Source: Liolophura sinensis (taxonomy: Eukaryota; Mollusca; Polyplacophora; Chitonida; Chitonidae). From it: a stretch of DNA of 60,000 bases. Below the pieces are notes generated by a model. That model made no database searches, was not told where the DNA came from, and saw only the letters and a program-made list of their open reading frames with translations. Where the stretch lies: positions 15,427,385-15,487,384 of the forward strand of contig NC_088295.1 in assembly GCF_032854445.1 (NCBI RefSeq). The letters are read 5' to 3'. Each line of letters starts with the position of its first letter. The first letter of the stretch is position 1. Position numbers and translations under genes: made by a program. Shown here in pieces: positions 12,328 to 26,092 of this stretch.

Positions 12328-12494
12328 TTTAGCACCTTTGTCTTGGTGTTTTTTGGGTAACCTAATATTGCTGAACCTTGTTTCCTACCTTGTCTAATCC
12401 CTCGAAGGCTGCAAGCTGTCAGGATTTGAATCGGTATGAAACAAGGTTCAGCTGTATGGGGTTACACTACAAACACCAAGACGAACGTGTTAAA
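12328..12494. mobile_element. Imperfect inverted repeat, possible small MITE or foldback
   Basis: The left arm 12328-12384 pairs with the right arm 12438-12494: both 57 bp, no gaps, 10 mismatches by eye (about 82% identity). The arms contain the exact blocks TCTTGGTGTT and CTGAACCTTGTTTC. The loop is 53 bp and contains a B-box-like word on the minus strand (GATTCAAATCC). Transcribed from the intron it would form a long hairpin. No coding capacity. Confidence 0.8.
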
Positions 12495-13353
12495 CCCTTA
12501 AAAAGTTGAATATTTCAAAGATTTGAAGATCAGAATGTCTACGTTGTTAACTTTGACCCTTGTCATCAGTATGATTTACAGCATGTACTGTATTTGACTG
12601 AAAGTTCAGTTTTTTGAATCAAGCGACACATTTTGCTTGACACTCCACCCTATAGGACCAGTTAACGTGTTTTGTTTAATAAATTGCTTATCAGAAAAAC
12701 TTAAGTGTTGGCATCAAAAGTATCATTTTAAGATATTAAATGAGCTTTTGAAAGTGTGATTTTTACAGGCCGAACTTTTAGATGAAATACAGTATACTTT
12801 GTAAAGTTGACTGGGTACAAGATCTGGTGCCCTTGGTCTTGGGTTACCCACTGAGGGAATTGTGTTACCTGTGACAATATACAATTTCTCATGGTGACAC
12901 ATGGTGTCCAGATCAAGTGGAAACTTTTTAACTGATAGACTTAATAGGAGGGGTCAGTTGCAAAGCGTCTGCAGGGTGCTTCTCATCAAAGAGACCTAGT
13001 TAGGGAGCACTGCTATTTGGACAAGGTTTCTCATGTGTGAGGTGTAGACCAGGATGATGTTATCAACCGTGTAGGACGGCCTCGCAAATGGTAAAGACAT
13101 GTCCGCATTGAGCTGAATGTGTATGCAGGTGTTGGCTGCAATGGATAAGACAAGATTGTGAAGATTTCAGTCTGGGGCATGTAAGGAAGCTGAGGCTGGG
13201 GTTAATATTTAGATGGCAAGATGACAGAGACTTGAGCTGTATCAGTGGATGTGTGCATCCTTCTGAAGCCTGATACACTGGTACATTGTGTTGCACATTC
13301 TGCACAGTACAAGTCCATATCTAACCCGACACCTTTTTCCTGTCTCCCCTCAG

Positions 13354-13473
13354 GTGATGTGTCAGACCAAACTGTTTGAAGTGTCTTGCATAGACATCAA
13401 CCCCACAGCCCTCTCCAGCAAGATATCCGTTTACACCCGAATGGAGAGGAAATGGGGTTTTTTACTGTCCTGA
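13354..13473 (+). other. Candidate alternative terminal exon (weak)
   Basis: A strong pyrimidine tract and acceptor (TGTCTCCCCTCAG, ending 13353) precede 39 open codons and a TGA at 13471-13473. The open frame is phase 0, the phase in which exon A ends, so splicing from 6894 would give a truncated protein with a 39-residue tail. ATTAAA occurs at 13748. The tail shows no known domain. Without expression data this remains a hypothesis, and a decoy acceptor is the simpler reading. Confidence 0.18.
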
Positions 13474-16400
13474 AACTGACTACTGTGCCCCAAGAAGTGG
13501 GCTTCGCGAAGACAAAAGAGCTTTAAACACAAACCTGATTCTGTCGATGTTTCACAGACTTACAAGGTTATCCAGAGATGTCAGCCGAAAATGTCCTCAT
13601 TTAGCAGACTTGCTAGCATGGAAATATTGTCATTGACCTTTTAACTAATTTCTACCAAAGCTTAAAGTAAGATTCTACATTTATATATGATAGGATTGGT
13701 CTTTTTTATTCTTACCTATGTATGTAATATTTCTAATTTTAAACCTGATTAAAATGCTCTGGCTACATGATTATCCCTGGAGAGATATCATTTTGTTATT
13801 ACTTAAAGTTTTTTGTCTATTCCCCTCTGATGATTTTTTACCCGAGGCTGTCAAGCAGCCTAGAATAATCAGAAGTTACCTGGTTTGACATTTAACTTAA
13901 TAAGTTGGAGAAGTACTTTGATGTCAGACCTTCAGGAAAAGACTGTCATCTGAAAAGAAATCATCTGAACTGATTTCATTACATCAGTATCTGCAATGTA
14001 TGAGTTCATCCGGATATATGTTTATTAAAGACATGTTATTCCCAGTGAGCCACAAACCTGGAAAACATTCTGACATAAATCGGCAAAGTTTCTGAAATTT
14101 GACACATAATAATATTAGATACGGCTTGATGTGTTCAACTTTAGCTAACTACTATCACCAGTTTTATTATATATTTCACACGCGAGCCAACTGTAAAAAT
14201 ATAAAAATAATGGAATAAAAATAAAAGTGGAAATCCAATTTTTTTGTCCATTCTTGATATTTTTATTGTTTTCCTGTATTTCAAAGCTTTCTGATCACGT
14301 GAATATGCCTTTATAAAGAAAAAAATTCCAGGGCAGTTCACATTTCACACAAATTAGGGGAGTTTTTAAGTTTTATTTTTATACCCGTCTCCCACATTGG
14401 GAAAAACCAGGATGCGGCCTTACGATGTTCGTCTTTGTTGAGGAGACTAATTTTGTAATTGATACATTATTGCTAGATTTAAAAAAAAAAATAAGTCTGA
14501 AATTAGTTCTTACCCTCCTATAGGCCACCACAACAAAAAGTCACAGATGATTGACTGAAGGTATGATAAGGTTTGGCTGGACTGTTTCTCTTTAAAAGAC
14601 AAGAGGATAAATAGAGTTTTTTTTAGTTCTGATCAGATTTTCCTTGGAATGAAGGATATTTCTCTGCAAGTGAGATAATACTCTTGCTTACTTTAACATA
14701 TTGACAGGCAGATTATATGTTTTAATGATGTATGGAACAAACGATGGTATTAGTGTACTAATTATAGTATGGTTATACAGACCTGATGGTCTTGTAAGAA
14801 GGAATTTACATACATACATAACAGTACTGTAATGTTCCATATTGTAACAAGTCAGCATGGATGTATACATTATAGTCAGGATCCCCTTATGACAATACTG
14901 TGACTGACAGATATAAGAATAGGTTGGTAAAAGACACCCATCTTCCTGCCAGTATGGGATGTTTGTGTTCAGCTCTAGAGACTGATAGCCAGACAAGAAG
15001 GAGGAGTGGGGTGCTGTCAGGGCCTGTTACCCACAACCCAGGGCTGCCCAAAGGGGAGCCGGGCAAGAGCTGCTTGGCAGAGAATGAGAGCCATATGGGG
15101 CACTGGGGGAGTGGATGTTTGTTGTTTCTGAGACAGTATATTTTCTGCTGAGGGTTTTGGTAAGTCACACCATAGTGCTGCTGATGTACAGCCAGTAATA
15201 AGACCCATGCCACTTCCCTGACTAATTCAACCAAGTAGTCATATAGGCATCCTTAACACCAGATAAACCTTAATGTGTCTTGCGGACATTCGGACGTTCA
15301 ACTTGTTTTTCACACATCACTCATGATAAGAATGTTTTAAAAAGATATGGCATTATTTTGTTTTCTTATGAAACTGTATAACATTCTTACATTGATGAAA
15401 TTCGGGTATTGGTAATAGTTCTAAGGTTTTCATAGCGGAAAAAAAGTTGAATAAAGTGATCATTTTCTTGTAGTTGTTAAAAGTGCATCTTAAAATGGCA
15501 TAGTACAGTGTTTTCCATGTCACCATTGGTTTGTATGTTTCAAAACAAGGATAACATTGCAAAACATTATTATGCAGCTGTCAGATTAAGCCAAACATTG
15601 GTATCATGGTTTCTACAACAGTCTGGGGCCACAGGTGGAGCTAATGGAACCAATCTGTCTGGTCTAGAATTAATGGAAATGTTCTCAAACATGTAATTCA
15701 TTGGGTACTTAAATATTGACAAAGTTTCATTTGTGCTTACCAGTGTACTTGACCTATGAAATGCCTTAGACAAGATTTTCATATAAAGGGAAAAGTTGTC
15801 TAAATGATTTAAAGGAATCTTGGTCACAGTCGGAGTGATTGTGAGAAGTTATAAGCATTTCTCATACGGATGAATGTGTACATAGTAACCAGTTGTGGCT
15901 ATTTTTGTTACATATACATTGCCTGAGACAAAAGCACACCTGACAGCTCTTGATGCAAGTGAGTGGCAAGGTATGTAACCTCACTTAGGGTGTTGAGAGG
16001 AAGGACTAAGCAGCTCCATAGCTAGATAAGAAACATTAGAAAAAACAGAACCTGTAAACTTTGGTGTTTATGTATCTGTCTTTTTTTCTGCATACACTTA
16101 ACTGAGTTTGCCAGCATCTCAGAGGAATCTCTTGGGCTAATTGACATTTTATCTCTCTCTCTGGATGAACAAAATCTTTTCCTGGCAAACTGTGTGTTTT
16201 TGTTCTTTGCTGGAGAACAAGGCTGTTATTTGATAAACTTCCCGTAAAAATGGTTTTCTGAGTTTCCTTGAATATCACATTTGAGACTGAGTGCAGAAGG
16301 GTTTGATGGCATGCTTTTGTTGCTTGTACTTGTGCAATGTAAGGGTGATGGTGTCTGACAGATTCCAGGGTGGTGTGGACTGACTCAGAGATGAGGAGGG

Positions 16401-17599
16401 GTAACACAGGAATGGGGTAGATACATTCACAGCTTGCCTTTTGACTGCTACTGGACAAATGTCACAGCCTTGCTGTACCATTGCCCACAGAGCCAAGTAC
16501 TTCCATCAGCGGTGTTTCCTACTCTCAGATGTCAGTAAATATTTGCACACATGGTACAGCATGTGGCCATCTTTTAAGGGGTACCTGATATTAATTTGGG
16601 GCGTGTTTACAGATACAGTAGTGGCCATGGGTCACTGTCCTAAACACAGTACAGCTAGACATTAGCCTGTTAGCTACTCTTTGAACTCCTGACAGTTCAG
16701 TGTTGGCTTAGTTAGCCTAACCCTGTCAGCCAATTAACAGCTTAATTAAAGTATTCACTGACCACATCATCTTTGCTTACACCCCTCTAGTCTCTAATGA
16801 ATACCAGACAAGATTTCTAACCTGATATTTCACGGATAACTTCAGTTCTGAGTCTGATAAGGAAGATTTGTGAACAGTAACAAACTAGACTGTACACTAT
16901 GTGTACATCCTTCCAGAGGATGCTAACACTGAAAATAACATATACATCTATTTTTCCTCTTCTGTCTAACCTGCTGGGTGATCATACAGTACATGTCAAT
17001 CCTGCTGGATGAAAACATCTTTTTGACTTCACTGAAGTGTGATTGTTGTACATCTAAATGCATGATTTTCAGAGGTTGGTAAATGTTTTGCTATAAGAAT
17101 TCATGGGCATCCATTGTTAAAACACAAAGCGGTCATTTGAGCTCTATTGAATTCTGTAGTTACTGTAATCCTACAAGTTTCATTTGATCAACGGATAAAA
17201 TGCAACATTTTGCTAGTAATATTTGTAGATGTGCATGGGATACACCATTGTGTACATGCAAGGTGCATCTTCTCAATGTAAGCCTGTGTTCCGCAAAGTC
17301 ACTTGATAATGCTCTTGAGGAAAAGTGCCAGTCAATTGGCTCCAGATCTGTTTGGATAAAGAACATACTTGAATAAAGTATTAAAGGGCACCCGGTGGGA
17401 AAGTGGGGTCAGGTTCTACCAGAAACATGTCACTTTGGTCATGTATCATAAACAAATTTCTGTTATAGCAATATACAGGTATTCCGTTGGGTTTATCCTT
17501 TGGCTGCTGTCTTCTGAGCAGATGGTGATGTTTTTTAGCTTCATTTGGGACCGCTGAGAGATGTAGCTGTGCGTACTGCTAAATTTTATGTACTAACTT

Positions 17600-17665
17600 T
17601 ATCACCTTACTTGTACTTTATGGATGTTAAACACCAAGAACTCACTCGTACTTTATTCGTTCATA
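17600..17665 (+). mobile_element. SINE 3'-tail remnant
   Basis: GGATGTTAAACACCAAGAAC followed by TCACTCGTAC-type tail (about 17622-17650) resembles the 3' end seen at 140-165. The body is not recognisable. Confidence 0.4.
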
Positions 17666-17687
17666 ATTTATAGAAGATCATGTTGTC

Positions 17688-17703
17688 TTTTTTTTTTTTT
17701 TTT
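17688..17703. repeat. Poly-T run (16)
   Basis: Sixteen consecutive T on the plus strand; it could be the A-tail of a minus-strand retroposed copy, but no body was identified. Confidence 0.95.
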
Positions 17704-18445
17704 GTTCTGTGCACAAGTGTCGCCTGAGATACATGTAGAACTTGATTGAAGACCACAGCCTTATTGGTCCAGATCAAGTGGCAGCTGTAGGAACAAAGTT
17801 GATATGAATGAGCCACAAATGGCTTCATATTTTCATTATGTACAGTCTCCTGGTATTCACATGTCCTGTATGTAAGTGTATTTAGGCAGGTTGCCTTTTA
17901 AACTGGAGTGGACTTCCTACAGTTACATGTACCGATGATGTGATAATCAATGCTGCGTGGGATAGATAGGAGATCTCTGGTGTGGAAAGAAGATCAGCAG
18001 ATCCGGTTTGTGGAGGTGGGGGGAAGGACTTTTAGCCATGTTCTCCCTGTCAGTCCCAGGTCATCCAGTCAGCAGCATGTGTAACACAGACCTCTGTTTT
18101 ATCCACGTCCATCATTGGCACAGGTTACAATAGTAGCAGGCTACGGCCTCTTTGATCTATAGCACTGTCGATTGTTGGACTGTTACCACAGCACCTGGAA
18201 GCTGCTAAACCTTTGCCTGTTTATTTGTTTCCTATTCACCTGTCAACGACTTTCATCTTGCACACTTCTTGCTCACTGATGTTTCTAGCATGGTTGAGTG
18301 CTGGAGAAGATTTTTTTCCTCACTGACCTCGCCCTTATTTACAGGGGCCTTGTTAGCTATAAATCCCCTGATGTGAACGTTTCTACACCTGTACATGCAA
18401 TTCAGAGATCTAATATAGTTTTGGACACATTTACATGTAGCATTT

Positions 18446-18482
18446 TCTCTCTCTCTCTCTCTCTTTTTTTTTTTTTTTTTTT
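18446..18482. repeat. (TC)n followed by poly-T
   Basis: About nine TC units run directly into 19 T. It is a polypyrimidine tract but no exon follows. Confidence 0.95.
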
Positions 18483-19596
18483 GCATGAAATGCTTTGGCT
18501 CTCAACCTGTTAATCTGTATAAGCCTATTTATTGGCAGTACTCAAAGAATGAGAAATAGAATGATAGCAGTTATTTGTACAAGTATGATTCTATTCCTTG
18601 GTAATCGTTGTAGTTTGAAAACACAAGATAACTAGAAGATAAATATTGTTGCAGAGTACTTGTATGGGTATTAAGATGGCTTAGTGGAATGGAGAGCTCA
18701 TTAGGAAAGGGCTAAAGTACATGGCAGATAAATCAGCATTTGTTGTCTGAATTTCATTTTTCTTTCTTATAGTGAAGAGAAAATTTTGAAGAATATGAAG
18801 CCCAAAAGCTGTGTTGATGCCAATGATCAAGTAACACATACACAAATATGTCATTGTGTCTCGATTATATTTCAGTTCATTGAGCATCTTTCAACAAAGG
18901 CAATCAAGCAGACATTTGGTTAAAGACTCACAGGCAAGAGGAATACTGGCATGATGGATTAGGTGAAGCTACAGGCATACCTGTGGCAGAAGGTTACCTT
19001 TAATGTACACTTTTTGTAGAGTTTGGAAGTTAAAGGCTGCCATAAAACTTGCATTGTTTTTGCCGAAGGCTGTAACTTGCCATGCACACAAACAAAGGTT
19101 AGTGTGGTGTTTCCCTTAGTGCCAGGTGCCCCTCAGGTAGACTAATTACCTCCAGTCAACCAGCCCTGATTTATGGAACATGCTCCAAAATTTAGGGCAA
19201 GAAACACTATTAGTCAGAAAGCTGAGACGTTTCATAATTTACACGGAAGTTTCTTCGTGTATATCTGAGCATTCTCCAGTCCAGCAATAATTAGTTGAAG
19301 TCAGTTGGCTGGCTGTATGATCATACATCATATTTTCTGCCAGGGGAGACAGACCGTAAGCCGGGAGGGCTCAACATGAGCTCTGCAGGCTTCTCTCATG
19401 TCACTCCCGCAGTATAGCTTCACCTGCAACTTCTGCTGCGTAATTGTCATCTGATATTTGTGGCCTTTCACTGGGTAATACATCAGTAATGATGTCCACT
19501 GAGAATAACAATATCAGAGGACCTCTTAAACCTTAGCTTGTCACAGTGCAGAGCACACTTTTCTCCCGTGTCATGGTGGATGCCAGCCATTAAAAT

Positions 19597-19613
19597 CCCC
19601 CCCCCCCCCCCCC
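19597..19613. repeat. Poly-C run (17)
   Basis: Seventeen consecutive C. One of three C-rich tracts in the window. Confidence 0.95.
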
Positions 19614-21331
19614 TGATTTGTGACTTTACCATGTTCAGATACATGGTCTGAAGAGATGCTGCGCCCTCCTGACGAGTATTAAAATCCATGGAAATTTACA
19701 GAGAAATATGCTTGTTCCTGTCCAAATGAACACAGCAGAAGCAGATCTGTACCCTGCCTCCATCATTATGAACGAAGAAACCCTTCAGGTTTTGTAGCTT
19801 TAAGAAGCTTGGTTATCACATATGTCTTCTAGTTTACATCCAATATCACACTATGGCTGTTCCTACATTATATATGTCACAAGCACACCTTGCTTATGAC
19901 ATGGTTGGCAGATTTGTCCTCCAACAGCATGGTAATGTATGTTGGTTACATGTACATGGCATAACATTCTGATCGCGCAACATTGTCCTTGTTCGTTGTA
20001 TGCCCCCATGCAAATACCACGGGGGCGTCTTGTTCTGCGCCTGCCCATTAGTGGGTCTGTCTGGGTGCTTGTATGTGTATGTGTATCATGTAAACTTAAT
20101 TGTCAGCAAAATATCTCAAAAACTAAGAAAAACTAATATCAAAACTGATCAAATGTGGAACACACTACTGACTGCTTTTGTTATTGCTTTAATATCTCTG
20201 CGATTTTCAACAGATCTTATATATTTTGGACTTTAGCAATTTTTGTTTGAGTGATACACTGTGTGCAGATATGAGCTATCAAGCATATGGGTGTGTTTCT
20301 CAATGTTCCCTATAACTGTAAAAGGAAGAGGATCTGGTGTATCTGTCTAACCCTCTAGCACAGCCTCCAGTTCATCATTAGTTACACTATGTTTCACGTT
20401 AGGCAATCATGTATCTAAGCTGTTTTGCAGCCTAGTGTAAAAAGCCTATTACATAACAAGAAGCTTTATACATATCTTCCTTGATTTGATACCTTTCTGT
20501 TAAATACTTTATTGGTGTTCACCCATTATGTACTTACACTGAATCCTTTTGAAAGCATAAGTATGCTTCAGCTTTTGCAGATAGTAAAATAATAAGTAAT
20601 TACTGCATGAATTTTGAGTTCATAGTGTTACTTTCTCAAGACGACCAAGCTTAGCGGAACTTTGAAATAATAGATCCGGGCTTGAGAAAGGCAGAAAATG
20701 ACATTTATGTTAGACATAGCATTTTCAGGATGACAGCTCAGTTTTTTCTCTCTGGCACTCAGAGGAGAGTTTGGCAGGCTATAGCACTAAAACAGTGTTA
20801 CATTTCCTCACTGCATCTCACCACAGGGGCCCAAGAAGACTGCCCCAAGGTAGAAACTGCTGTGCTGTCAAACCTGTGCCAGTATTAGGGCACATTATAG
20901 ACAGGGTGTTTACTGTGAGCAGGTGAGATGTAGCAGGTTCCCTGGAGATCGCCCGTGTAGGAACCAGAATTGTAGCCTTTTGACCTGCTCTACTGAAATG
21001 TAACCAGCCAACAATTCATAGTTGTAATCCCGGGAACACCTCATAAAATTGGACATCATGCCAAAAGTATTACGCCTCGTGTTGATTATTACATTTTATG
21101 ACAGTTGTTAAATATTATATTCCATGGAGAGAAAGATAGAGAGAGAGAGCTCATGTATGTTGAAACCAATATCTGCTAACCTATTAAAGAAGCAAAGTTT
21201 CAATCCACATGCTGAAATTCAAAAATTGGGGAAATTTTACCTGTTCACTCTCAGTCTCGTTAATGTCAAATTTCAAGATACATGTATGTGCAACTCACTC
21301 TAAGAGGACTTCAGGGAACAATATGGCCATT

Positions 21332-21478
21332 AAATTTGCACACAGGGTGGGGTAATATAGAGAATAAAGAGTGCTGGTGTGGATTTACATACACGGTGGG
21401 GTAATATAAAGAGTAAAGAGTGCTGGTGTGGATTTGCACACAAGGTGGGGTAATATAGAGAGTAAAGAGTGCTGGTGT
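21332..21478. repeat. 49-bp tandem triplication
   Basis: Three head-to-tail 49-bp units start at 21332, 21381 and 21430. Each contains GGTGGGGTAATATA and AAAGAGTGCTGGTGTG, with only a few differences between units, which suggests a recent origin. Confidence 0.95.
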
Positions 21479-24400
21479 GAAATGTATGAAATTCCTTGGC
21501 CATTCAAAGCATTAGTTTTTGTTTCTGACTCTTGAAAGTTTTTGAAATGAAGGTGAATCTGCTATGATTGTTCTCATAAATCTCATCATTCTGCTCAAAG
21601 TAAGAGATTTGAATGTCAATGCCAACATAAAATTTACAGATATAATGTATGAACAGTTTTATGGCGTAATACGAAAAACGATTCTTTCGATATTTAATCA
21701 CTTGTATTATGCGAGCAGAATATACTCAAAAATTAGTCTGGTGGTCGAGAATTTGCAACAGCTTGTTGGTTGAAAATTGTTGAGAAGTCAAATTGGACAA
21801 ATTGTGTCAAATATGAACCTTGTTACTAGCCTGGCAAGGCTTAGAATGGAAGCAAGAACAATTTTGATAAGTCATCGCATGATAAGTGCATCGGTGATGC
21901 AACATAGGTACAAGTATTTACGGAAATACTTCAAATGGTTGTCGAAAAGGTATGTCTTAATCCTCTGCAGTCATAATCCAAGTTTGCACTTGGATTGTAT
22001 TAATTGCAATTTGATCACTATGGAAACAATGATGCCGCAACCACTAGTTTCAAATATGCAGCCTTAGCAAAACAAAGCAAAAAGTTGATGTTTATGCGAA
22101 GGCAGTTTACATTGTATGTATATCAGGAGTAGTGATCAGCTTCCTGTTATTGGGTCAGAGCACAAGTAGATAGCATCTCATAGCTATTCTTCCATCCCAA
22201 GTGGAGGAATACAGAGTTGGATGTATACTTATACCATAAAGTGAATATACCACCCTGGGAAATAGCTCTGGCTCATCTCTTGGTTAATAACAATAGAGAT
22301 GAACTAATAAACATGCAGCAGTCTTTGCTGTGAAAATAGAATCCAAAATGTGTAAGATGACCGAATGAGGTACAGTGACTATTTACTTTTGGCACAAGAT
22401 AAAATTGTTCTTGGCCAATGTATTGTTGGATTGGTAGTGAGGCAGATGGCAGTCAATCGTTTCACCTGGTTATCTTTTCATGCAAACAAGCAAATAAACG
22501 TAACTTTGACATTAGAACTTGGACTGGCACAGCTGGGACTTTTGTTTTATTGAATATGGGATATTCTCTCTAAAGTTGCCTCCGCAGGAAGTGCATTCCC
22601 CAATGCAAAAACAAACCTTAGTTTATTTTCTGCCAGATGTTTATGTTCTTGCTGCAATGAGTTTCTTGTTTTTGTTTGTTTTTGTTCTAACAATGCACAG
22701 ATGGACTTTGGGGATTACTTCAGGTTGAGTGCTAGACACTACATTTACATGTAGATTGCCCGTGCAGATGATAGCCAGTAACAAAGTTAACCTTCTTGGG
22801 AAATTGTGTGAATAAAACTTTACTACATATTTGAAAAAGTTATTTCAATCTTGTGAATTTGCTGTGGTGCAGAGAGATGTCGTGTTGATGTTTTCTCAAC
22901 CAAGAAACAAAAAAATTTGCACACAGCATGTAGTTTAATAAAATTGGTAATCAGATATTGAACTCGCAAATTTTTATGTAATGTCCATGGTACAGATTGG
23001 AATGGTAGCACATAACACACATTACAGTCATTGAAAAAACTAAGTTTTATGTAACTCAAGAATCAGTTGCAATTTCCCAAAATGATGGAACTAATCTTGT
23101 AGAAATACAAAAGGATTGAAAATATGTTTTTCTTTATGATTTATGTTGATTGAATTTGTAATTTTCATACATACATGTTAAATATGCTTTTTTTGTACAT
23201 GTCTGATTTAATGTATCCAGTAGGGTAGGGCAGATTTCTAAAGGCTGTAGGACTTCTTACTTCCTAACCTAACTTTGAACAGCTCTCTAAAATAGCCACT
23301 GGTAAAAGAGTACCTGATCTCCTGTCAGAAAGGCTGACCTAGGGCCACTTCATCATACAGCCTAAAGTCATAAATAATCTTTGCATTCGTTTGTACAACC
23401 CTCATTCCTTTTATGTTATCTTTTTTTTAATGTGTTTTACTGTTTTTCATGGCTTTTTACTGTGTTCGAGACATGTAGAAATTCAGGGTGTACACTTCAA
23501 CATGGTATTGGGCACATGGAGGGGGTTAGACTGTGGAAAGCCTGTCATGGGGCAATCAGTCATTCTCTTGCTGAGACCAGCTCAGCCACAGCTTGTAACT
23601 GTATCGGCCCGTAATGTAGCAAAAGATGTTCTTATGGGTGGCCGACTTGTACTGCGTGCACATCAGTCGCATGATGTGCAGATGTCAATTGCATCCGCGA
23701 TGACCCTCTGATAAGACAGCCCTTTGGGGTCATTGAGCTGTCTATCTGTGGGACTGGCAATGATTTGGCCAAAGTTGTGGGGTGCTGTAAAAGGGTGCAG
23801 CATGTCCGCTCTGCACCCTTGTGGCTCTAACCAACATGTACATGTATACAATCAGATACCAAAACATTACTTAGTTTAATTATTTGAGTTATCACAGTCT
23901 AGTTATAAAGAACAAAGTGAAAATTCAGGAAAAAAATTACAATTTCAGAAGTTGCTCAAGTATATGTGCATTATGATCAATAATTATCATCAATAATTGA
24001 TTTATAATTTAATATCTTTCATGTATACATTTAGTTTTTAACAGGGAATTGTTTGAAATAAATTTGCAGATAATAATTGATGAAATTAAAATCAAGAAAT
24101 GTAATTTACTTACCTGAGTTGGTCCAGGTAACCAGCATAAAATCTCATGTGTACATTTCATCAAAACTTACTCACTGAGCTTTTAATAAAGCCAGAAACG
24201 TAAGCGAAAATTTCAAATTTTCTCCATATATTCCTTGTGTTTTGATCTGTGGTAAGTGTCCCTGATGCCGTTGTTAAGGAGATCTTGCGCTCATTTCTGT
24301 CCTCATGGGTATGTAAATAGTGAGCAGTGACGAAAGCTGTTGAGCTGTAACAGTCAACTGCTATCCTCCTGGTACTCTTAAAGTTTCCCCAGTTCCTTTA

Positions 24401-26060
24401 CTCAGATAGCATCTGTCAGCATCCCAGCTTCATCAGTCCACAGAAACCCAATCTGGTGTTGATTGTTCAACAGCTAATATAACACAATCATAAGAGCCAA
24501 CTGATCATATGTGAACCTAGACTGCTGTTAGAACTCCTCCACAAACTATGCTTGTCTTTTATGACACCAACATGGGTAACTGCAGCACATCTACAAGAAA
24601 CCAATGGTACCGCTTTATTGGTTCTTTATGCCTTTACCAGAGATTCTCATTTGTTATACCCCCACAGGGCAAGAATCCCAAGAACGCGTGCATTCATTTT
24701 CACAAAATTCTGAAATATGTTAGCATTTTCTTTTTTTCCAGCTTCGCCTTTGTGTAATGTGGGCAGATCTGTTAAATGCTGTCAATTTTGTGGGAAATCT
24801 TAAGTGTTAGTACCTGGCAGTACATTTCCTGTTCAGAGTTGTCGCACCAAGCGTCGGTCTCGGCAGGACTTTCAACCGTGACAGTTCCAACAACTGGGCA
24901 TGCAAGAAAAAATGATTATCTGTGCTAACTTGTCAAACAGAGTAAAGTTCACAACTGTTGCTTTCCTTCCGTCCCGGCTTGTGTGTTGACAGTCAGAACA
25001 GACCAGTGTCCAACACCAACTGGAATAGGGAGGGTGCAACACTGACGGCTGGTTAGCGGCAGGCCAAGCACCTGTTGTACACTTAGCAATCATGTCAATG
25101 ATTGGTACCGACTCATTATCTCAATCCAATAGCCACAATGATGTCAATTATTGGCTTAGCCTGCCCACTGGCACCATCCATTAAATCAATGCGGGGGTTA
25201 GAGGTTAGCCAGACCTGGGCTAACCTATCCAGTTGTCTCCTCTATTGCACACTTCATTCATCTCTACCCACAGACAATTATTGGCTGTTTCCCAAATTAG
25301 TTTTTTTACGTCCACTCTGAAGATGCTCCAGCATTGATCAGGCGGTAGTGTTGTCTTAGAGAAGACCTGACATAATAACTCTTCACCCTCTCTCTACCCG
25401 AGTCTGTCAGAAGACACAGCTAATTATCAACCTCTCTTGTAAGCCAGGTGTGATCAGTAGAATCCAGAATTTTGCCCTCACTAGGCCGTACCCTGAACTT
25501 AGTGTCAGCAGCCCTCGGTGCTTTCTCTCATCCCACTTGGTCAGTATTACCCGTTCCAGGGCAAGTGCTTCAGACTAGACACTTGGCTTAGCTCAGGTCC
25601 CTGACACCAAAAACCTGTTAGAATGCTAGTCAGTTTTACCAACACTTCAGTTGCAGTTCGAATTAAAGTGAACAGGAAATGCCAATTGACCACATCCCTA
25701 GAACCCAACAGTCTGTTGTTGTACAGGTCTTTAACTCTGCTGTCTCTGTAAGTTGTGGGGCTGCTGGAATGTAGCTTATGTCCTGTCCCTCGGAGAAGCT
25801 TGCGCCTAACTACTTCTTTCTGTGAATGGGCTAGTGGACTTGTAGTGTTTGTCTGTATACACTAGCTTCGCCTTTGACTGGCCCATCTATTTGCCAGGCT
25901 GTCTGTCAGAGATGGTGAACAGCTCCTGTAATAGAACTGATGTGGTCAGTAGCTGTGGATTAGCATGAAGGCAGAACCAGCTCAGCTGTATAGTAAATAA
26001 GGAGACTGTTTCATGCTGAAGCCGAGTTCCTTCCCTCCCTGCTTTATTCCCTTCCTCACT

Positions 26061-26092
26061 CCCCCCCCCCCACCCCCCCCCCCCCCACCCCC
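26061..26092. repeat. C-rich tract (32 bp, two A interruptions)
   Basis: Runs of 11, 14 and 5 C are separated by single A bases. On the other strand this is a G-rich tract. Confidence 0.95.

Noticed and set aside
14887-15234. Overlapping ORFs on both strands near 15 kb
   Set aside because: Mutually antisense in a GC-richer patch; neither resembles a protein family I know.
16036-16496. 140-residue minus-strand ORF
   Set aside because: No recognisable domain, no supporting splice context; part of it (about 16280-16480) reads like repeat-derived sequence, though I could not name the family.
21564-22067. Two same-frame ORFs separated by one stop
   Set aside because: The second starts at TTG, composition is basic and unstructured, and no family is recognisable; considered chance.
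23391-23711. 106-residue plus-strand ORF in a GC-richer block
   Set aside because: Begins in T-rich intron sequence, no known motif, no good donor or acceptor at the edges.
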